A stretch of 9,514 nucleotides of DNA from DATBMY01 sp036554605. GTDB taxonomy: Bacteria > Acidobacteriota > Blastocatellia > UBA7656. The DNA lies in assembly GCA_036554605.1 (NCBI GenBank), contig DATBMY010000511.1:1-9514 (forward strand), written 5' to 3'. Position numbers and translations under genes: made by a program. Below, one piece after another: positions 6,419-9,514 of the stretch (position 1 is the stretch's first letter; the number at the start of each line of letters is the position of its first letter). Below the pieces are notes generated by a model that worked only from the letters and a program-made list of their open reading frames with translations, was not told the origin of the DNA and searched no databases.

Positions 6419-7054
6419 ATGAATTTTATAAACGAGCAGATCGAAGAATATGCCCACGACCACACGACGCCTGAATCGTTGCTTTTCCGAAAGCTGCGCG
6501 ACGAGACATATTCGGTCATGTCTAACCCGGGCATGCAGGTAGGCCGCATCGAGGGGGGATTTCTTAAGATGCTCGTGCGCCTCGCGGGCGCGCGCCGGGT
6601 GCTTGAGATAGGGATGTTCACCGGCTACAGCGCGCTGATGATGGCCGAGGGGCTGCCCGACGATGGCCGCCTCATAACCTGCGACGTTGATCCGAAGGCC
6701 ATAGAGATGGCGAGCCGCTATTTTGCCGAGAGCCCGCACGGCCACAAGATCGAAGTACGAATGGGGCCGGCGCTCGATACGATAAAGAGCCTCGAAGGCC
6801 CGTTCGATATGGTCTTCATCGATGCCGACAAAGGGAACTACTCGAATTACTATGATGCCTGCATGCCGATGGTGCGTCCGGGCGGGCTCATAGCCGCCGA
6901 TAACGTACTGTGGAGCGGCAGGGTGCTCGCCCCCGAAGATGATGACACGCGATCCATCGTCGCTTTTAATGAGAAGGTTCAGTCGGACCCGCGCGTTGAA
7001 AACGTATGCCTTACCGTGCGCGACGGAATAATGCTCGCGTGGAAACGACCCTGA
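6419..7054 (+). CDS. SAM-dependent O-methyltransferase (caffeoyl-CoA OMT family)
   Basis: This 211-residue protein is typical in length for the PF01596 (methyltransferase family 3) group, divalent-metal-dependent enzymes that transfer a methyl group from S-adenosylmethionine to a hydroxyl, usually on catechol-like substrates. Motifs seen: SAM-binding motif I VLEIGMFTGYSALMMAEGLP (61-80), the acidic residue after strand 2 (TCDVDPKAIEMA, 87-98), the metal and active-site segment FIDADKGNYSNYYD (133-146), and IAADNVLWSGRV (158-169). By family analogy Asp135, Asp161 and Asn162 bind the metal. The C-terminus RDGIMLAWKRP is the usual final strand. Substrate cannot be told from sequence: bacterial members act on small phenolics, quinone-like molecules or natural products. 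It sits 53 bp after the unknown gene and 99 bp before an ABC exporter on the same strand; a shared pathway with the exporter is conceivable but unsupported. Confidence 0.93.
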   Translation: MNFINEQIEEYAHDHTTPESLLFRKLRDETYSVMSNPGMQVGRIEGGFLKMLVRLAGARRVLEIGMFTGYSALMMAEGLPDDGRLITCDVDPKAIEMASRYFAESPHGHKIEVRMGPALDTIKSLEGPFDMVFIDADKGNYSNYYDACMPMVRPGGLIAADNVLWSGRVLAPEDDDTRSIVAFNEKVQSDPRVENVCLTVRDGIMLAWKRP

Positions 7055-7057
7055 TTC

Positions 7058-7092
7058 GATTTTGGATTTCAGGTTTTTGATTTTGGATTGCC
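7058..7092. repeat. Heptamer array (GATTTTG type) in the gap before the ABC gene
   Basis: Five consecutive 7-mers begin four bases after the methyltransferase stop: GATTTTG (7058), GATTTCA (7065), GGTTTTT (7072), GATTTTG (7079), GATTGCC (7086). They are AT-rich in a GC-rich setting. Unlike the other two gap elements, I see no inverted partner arm in the remaining 61 bases before the next start codon, so this may be a half element or a degenerate one. Confidence 0.75.
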
Positions 7093-7153
7093 GGAGACTT
7101 GATAAGACAACAGGCTGACTCCGCACAGGTTCCCTGGTCCGTAACTGGTTAAT

Positions 7154-9058
7154 ATGTCGAGCAAACCGACCTGGCGCGAGCACGTCTCGGCCCTGCGCTA
7201 CATTTCCCCGCTTATACGTCTCGTCTGGCAGACGCACCGCGGATTTACGGCCGCGACCGTCGTGCTGCGACTTGTGCGCGCATTTGTGCCGCTGGCGACG
7301 CTATGGGTTGGAAAGCTCATAATAGACGCGGTTGTGGCAATGCTCGACGCGGGGCCGGACCTTGCCCGGTTATGGCCGCTCGTTGGGCTTGAGATAGCGA
7401 TAGTGCTTGCGGGCGAAGTGCTCGCTCGCGCGTCGGCGCTGGTCGAGAGCCTGCTTGGAGATCTATTCTCGAATCACACAAGCGTGCGGATGATGGAGCA
7501 TGCCGCCCGGCTCGACCTCTATCATTTCGAGAACCCGGAGTTCTACGATCAGCTCGAGCGCGCCCGCCGGCAGACGACCGCGCGCATAGGGCTGCTGACG
7601 CAGCTCATAACAATCGGCCAGGACTCGATAACTCTCGTCTCGCTGGGCGCGGCGCTTTTCATATTCGGCCCGTGGCTGCTTGCGCTGCTGGTCGTCGCCG
7701 TGGTGCCGAGCTTTTTCGGCGAGACGCGTTTCGCCTCGTTGCAATACTCGCTGCTTTACCAGTGGACGCCCGAGCGGCGCCTGCTCGATTACCTGCGCTA
7801 CATCGGCGCGAGCGACGTCACGGCCAAAGAGGTGCAGATGTTTGGCCTCTCGCCCTGGATCATCGAACGCTTCCGCCGGTTGTCAAACAGGTTCTATGAA
7901 GAGAACAAGCGGCTCTCGATCAGGAAGGCGTTCGTCTCAACGGGCCTCTCGCTTATAGGCACCGCCGGTTATTATGGAGCCTACGCGATCATTCTTGTGA
8001 GCGCCGCGCGCGGCCAGATAAGCCTGGGCACGCTCACCTTCCTCGCGGCCTCGTTCGGCCGCAGCCGCGACCTCATACAGCGATTGCTTATGGTCGCGAG
8101 CGAAATATACATGCAGAGCCTCTACATAAAAGACCTCTTCGATTTCTTCAACACGCGGTCGTCGATCTCTTCGCCCGAGGGCGCGCCCCCGGGTCCCGAC
8201 CCCATACGCGAAGGGTTCATTTTTGAAGACGTCGGGTTTCGCTATCCCGAGAGCGATAAATGGGCGGTGCGCCACGTAAGCTTTGAGCTGCGGCCCGGAG
8301 AGCGCGTGGCCTTCGTGGGAGAAAACGGCGCGGGGAAGACTACGCTGACGAAGCTGCTCGCAAGGCTATACGACCCGACCGAAGGGCGCATACTGCTCGA
8401 CGGGCGCGACCTGCGCGAGTACGACCTGGAATCGGTGCGTCGCGCCATCGGAGTCATATTTCAGGATTACGTGCGGTACGCGCTGCGCTTTGACGAAAAC
8501 ATCGGCGTGGGTCAGGTCGATAAAGTGAGCGAGTATCTCGATTCCATGGAAGCGGCCGAGGCCGAGTCGAAGAAGGCCGCCGCAAAAAAGAGCGATGAAA
8601 AAGACGCGACTGAAGAGCCGCCCCGCACGCCACCTACGCCTATAACGTCGGCCGCCGAGAAATCGCTTGCGGCGACGCTTTTGCCGCGACTCACGCGCGG
8701 GTATCGCCAGATGCTCGGCCGCCGGTTCGAAGGCGGAGTCGATCTTTCGGGCGGCGAGTGGCAAAAAGTCGCGCTCGCCCGCGCTTACATGCGCGATGCG
8801 CAGGTGCTTATACTCGACGAGCCGACGGCATCGCTCGACGCGCGCGCCGAGTACGAAGTCTTCAGGCGCTTTTCGGAGCTGGTCGAAGGCCGCATGGCGG
8901 TCATCATCTCGCATCGGTTCTCGACCGTGCGAATGGCCGATCGCATAATCGAGCTTTACGAAGGGCGCATAGTCGAAGGCGGGACCCACGAAGAGCTGGT
9001 GGCGCGCAAAGGACTTTACGCCGAGTTGTTCACGCTTCAGGCTGAAGGGTATCGATAG
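7154..9058 (+). CDS. ABC exporter, fused permease and ATPase (type IV, MsbA-like)
   Basis: This 634-residue half-transporter should work as a dimer in the inner membrane, exporting an unknown substrate with ATP. The N-terminal transmembrane domain (about 1-340) has hydrophobic spans near 32-55, 75-95, 155-185 and 262-285 and the cytoplasmic segment LDLYHFENPEFYDQLERAR. The nucleotide-binding domain follows: Walker A GENGAGKTT (389-397), Q-loop VIFQDY (Gln437), signature LSGGE (531-535), Walker B VLILDEPTASLDA with catalytic Glu556, and H-loop SHRFSTVRMADRI (His587). All catalytic residues are present. A charged low-complexity stretch (about 466-500) enlarges the helical subdomain. The ATG at 7154 is preceded by an in-frame TAA at 7142, so no ATG, GTG or TTG start lies upstream; there is no clear Shine-Dalgarno. 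The 3' end overlaps the convergent gene by 29 bp. Lipids, peptides or drugs are all possible substrates. Confidence 0.93.
   Translation: MSSKPTWREHVSALRYISPLIRLVWQTHRGFTAATVVLRLVRAFVPLATLWVGKLIIDAVVAMLDAGPDLARLWPLVGLEIAIVLAGEVLARASALVESLLGDLFSNHTSVRMMEHAARLDLYHFENPEFYDQLERARRQTTARIGLLTQLITIGQDSITLVSLGAALFIFGPWLLALLVVAVVPSFFGETRFASLQYSLLYQWTPERRLLDYLRYIGASDVTAKEVQMFGLSPWIIERFRRLSNRFYEENKRLSIRKAFVSTGLSLIGTAGYYGAYAIILVSAARGQISLGTLTFLAASFGRSRDLIQRLLMVASEIYMQSLYIKDLFDFFNTRSSISSPEGAPPGPDPIREGFIFEDVGFRYPESDKWAVRHVSFELRPGERVAFVGENGAGKTTLTKLLARLYDPTEGRILLDGRDLREYDLESVRRAIGVIFQDYVRYALRFDENIGVGQVDKVSEYLDSMEAAEAESKKAAAKKSDEKDATEEPPRTPPTPITSAAEKSLAATLLPRLTRGYRQMLGRRFEGGVDLSGGEWQKVALARAYMRDAQVLILDEPTASLDARAEYEVFRRFSELVEGRMAVIISHRFSTVRMADRIIELYEGRIVEGGTHEELVARKGLYAELFTLQAEGYR
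8549..8650 (+). other. Charged insertion in the ABC exporter nucleotide-binding domain
   Basis: Between the Q-loop region (DENIGVGQVDKVSEYLDSME) and the helix leading to the signature motif (SLAATLLPRLTRGYRQMLG) lie about 35 residues that related exporters lack, by recollection. They are Ala/Glu/Lys-rich and then Pro/Thr-rich (EEPPRTPPTPIT). This is the helical subdomain that contacts the transmembrane coupling helices. The DNA shows no 7-nt period, so it is not an obvious copy of the repeat found in smc. Confidence 0.6.
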
Positions 9059-9514
9059 CCCGAACCGGCGAGCGGTGACGGTCGGCCCAGGCGGCCCAGA
9101 ACGGCGTTATCCACGCCGCGAGCGCAAATAGCGCGAGGGTCGTTTCATCTTCGGGCGGCTCTCCCGCGACGTTTGCGCCGTAGGCGGCGAGTATTAAAAG
9201 AATCAGCGTCCAGAAGGCAAATGTTCCTGCGCGGTCGCGGGCGCGGGTTGTCTTCAAGTATTGCCATAAACCCCAGGCGAATATAATCCCTTCGACAATG
9301 AGCGTCCACGTCACCGAGTTCCATAGGCCAAAGCCCAGGCGGGTTTCGCTGCCGGGATAGATCGGCAGGTCGGGCACGTGAACGATGGCGTCCATGAACC
9401 AGTGGCTGATGACGCCGACCCATATCATAAACGCGCCCGCACTGTAGCGAGTGAAGCCCCAGTAGACGAACGAAAAAAGAAAAGCCCACCCGAAGGCCGA
9501 CATCAGGCTGTGCG
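9030..9514 (-). CDS. Multi-pass membrane protein, metal-dependent hydrolase-like (5' partial)
   Basis: The reverse-strand frame stays open to the window edge (first complete codons HSLMSAFGWAFLF), so the ATG at 9503 is probably internal and the real start lies outside. About 160 residues are visible, with roughly five hydrophobic spans: SAFGWAFLFSFVYWGF, GAFMIWVGVISHWFMDAIV, WTLIVEGIIFAWGLWQYL, FWTLILLILAAYGANVA and LALFALAAWITPFWAAW. The motifs HSL and SHWFMDAIVHVPDLPIYPGS, followed by RLGFGLWNS, resemble bacterial membrane proteins often labelled membrane-bound metal-dependent hydrolase (YdjM/DUF457-like), where His and Asp residues may bind metal. That label is itself poorly tested, and neither reaction nor substrate can be given. 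Its TGA (9032-9030) lies inside the end of the convergent ABC exporter gene, with no terminator between them. Confidence 0.8.
   Translation of the reverse strand, partial: HSLMSAFGWAFLFSFVYWGFTRYSAGAFMIWVGVISHWFMDAIVHVPDLPIYPGSETRLGFGLWNSVTWTLIVEGIIFAWGLWQYLKTTRARDRAGTFAFWTLILLILAAYGANVAGEPPEDETTLALFALAAWITPFWAAWADRHRSPVRAIDTLQPEA

Noticed and set aside
7099..7104. TTGATA as a -35 box for the ABC exporter
   Set aside because: No acceptable -10 hexamer occurs at 16-18 nt spacing downstream.
6395..7237. 280-codon reverse-strand frame across the methyltransferase
   Set aside because: It runs opposite a clear methyltransferase and through the GATTTTG repeat, which it would translate as a Lys/Ile/Ser-rich peptide; no family resemblance.
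6419..9058. Methyltransferase plus ABC exporter as a natural-product cluster
   Set aside because: No synthase, carrier protein or other tailoring enzyme is present, and the two genes are separated by a repeat-filled 99-bp gap.
9501..9503. Reverse-strand ATG as start of the membrane protein
   Set aside because: The codons before it read HSL in the same frame, matching the conserved start of this family's first motif, so the gene probably continues past the window edge.

Overview
The window is a gene-dense chromosomal stretch from a GC-rich bacterium. The SMC, O-methyltransferase and ABC-exporter sequences, together with gaps full of 7-nt-period repeats, look most like Acidobacteriota, perhaps Blastocatellia/Pyrinomonadales. 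That placement is an inference from sequence style, not from a search. AUA isoleucine codons are common despite the high GC. There are no RNA genes, transposases, CRISPR arrays or phage genes, and no gap exceeds 300 bases.

Layout: (1) 1-4113 (+), most of smc, the chromosome condensation and segregation ATPase, with its 5' end outside the window. (2) 4217-4927 (+), a small exported protein of unknown function. (3) 5052-6365 (+), an unknown protein with a Glu-rich linker. (4) 6419-7054 (+), a class I SAM-dependent O-methyltransferase. (5) 7154-9058 (+), a fused permease-ATPase ABC exporter. (6) 9030-9514 (-), a multi-pass membrane protein, 5' end outside, whose 3' end overlaps the exporter gene tail to tail by 29 bp. 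The five forward genes share one strand but do not form an obvious pathway. At least gene 2 appears to have its own promoter.

The most striking signal lies between and inside the genes. Three of the four same-strand gaps carry arrays with an exact 7-nt period, each with a different unit: 4156-4183 (unit ending TTC), 4926-5050 (AGTGGCC / CCACTGA) and 7058-7092 (GATTTTG). The first two are built as inverted arms and can fold. An element with the same architecture as the second also sits in frame inside smc (3343-3477) and is translated as about 45 residues just before the conserved C-terminal head region. This resembles palindromic elements that colonise coding regions in other bacteria, such as those of Rickettsia. 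SMC also has two further oversized insertions, in the head N-lobe and the hinge, and the ABC exporter has a charged insertion in its nucleotide-binding domain.

Translation starts are varied: a likely leaderless start at 4217, a start with no Shine-Dalgarno directly abutting a repeat arm at 5052, and a Shine-Dalgarno displayed exactly in a hairpin loop before 6419. No wholly new multi-gene system is apparent. The repeat family and the unknown genes at 4217 and 5052 deserve the most follow-up.
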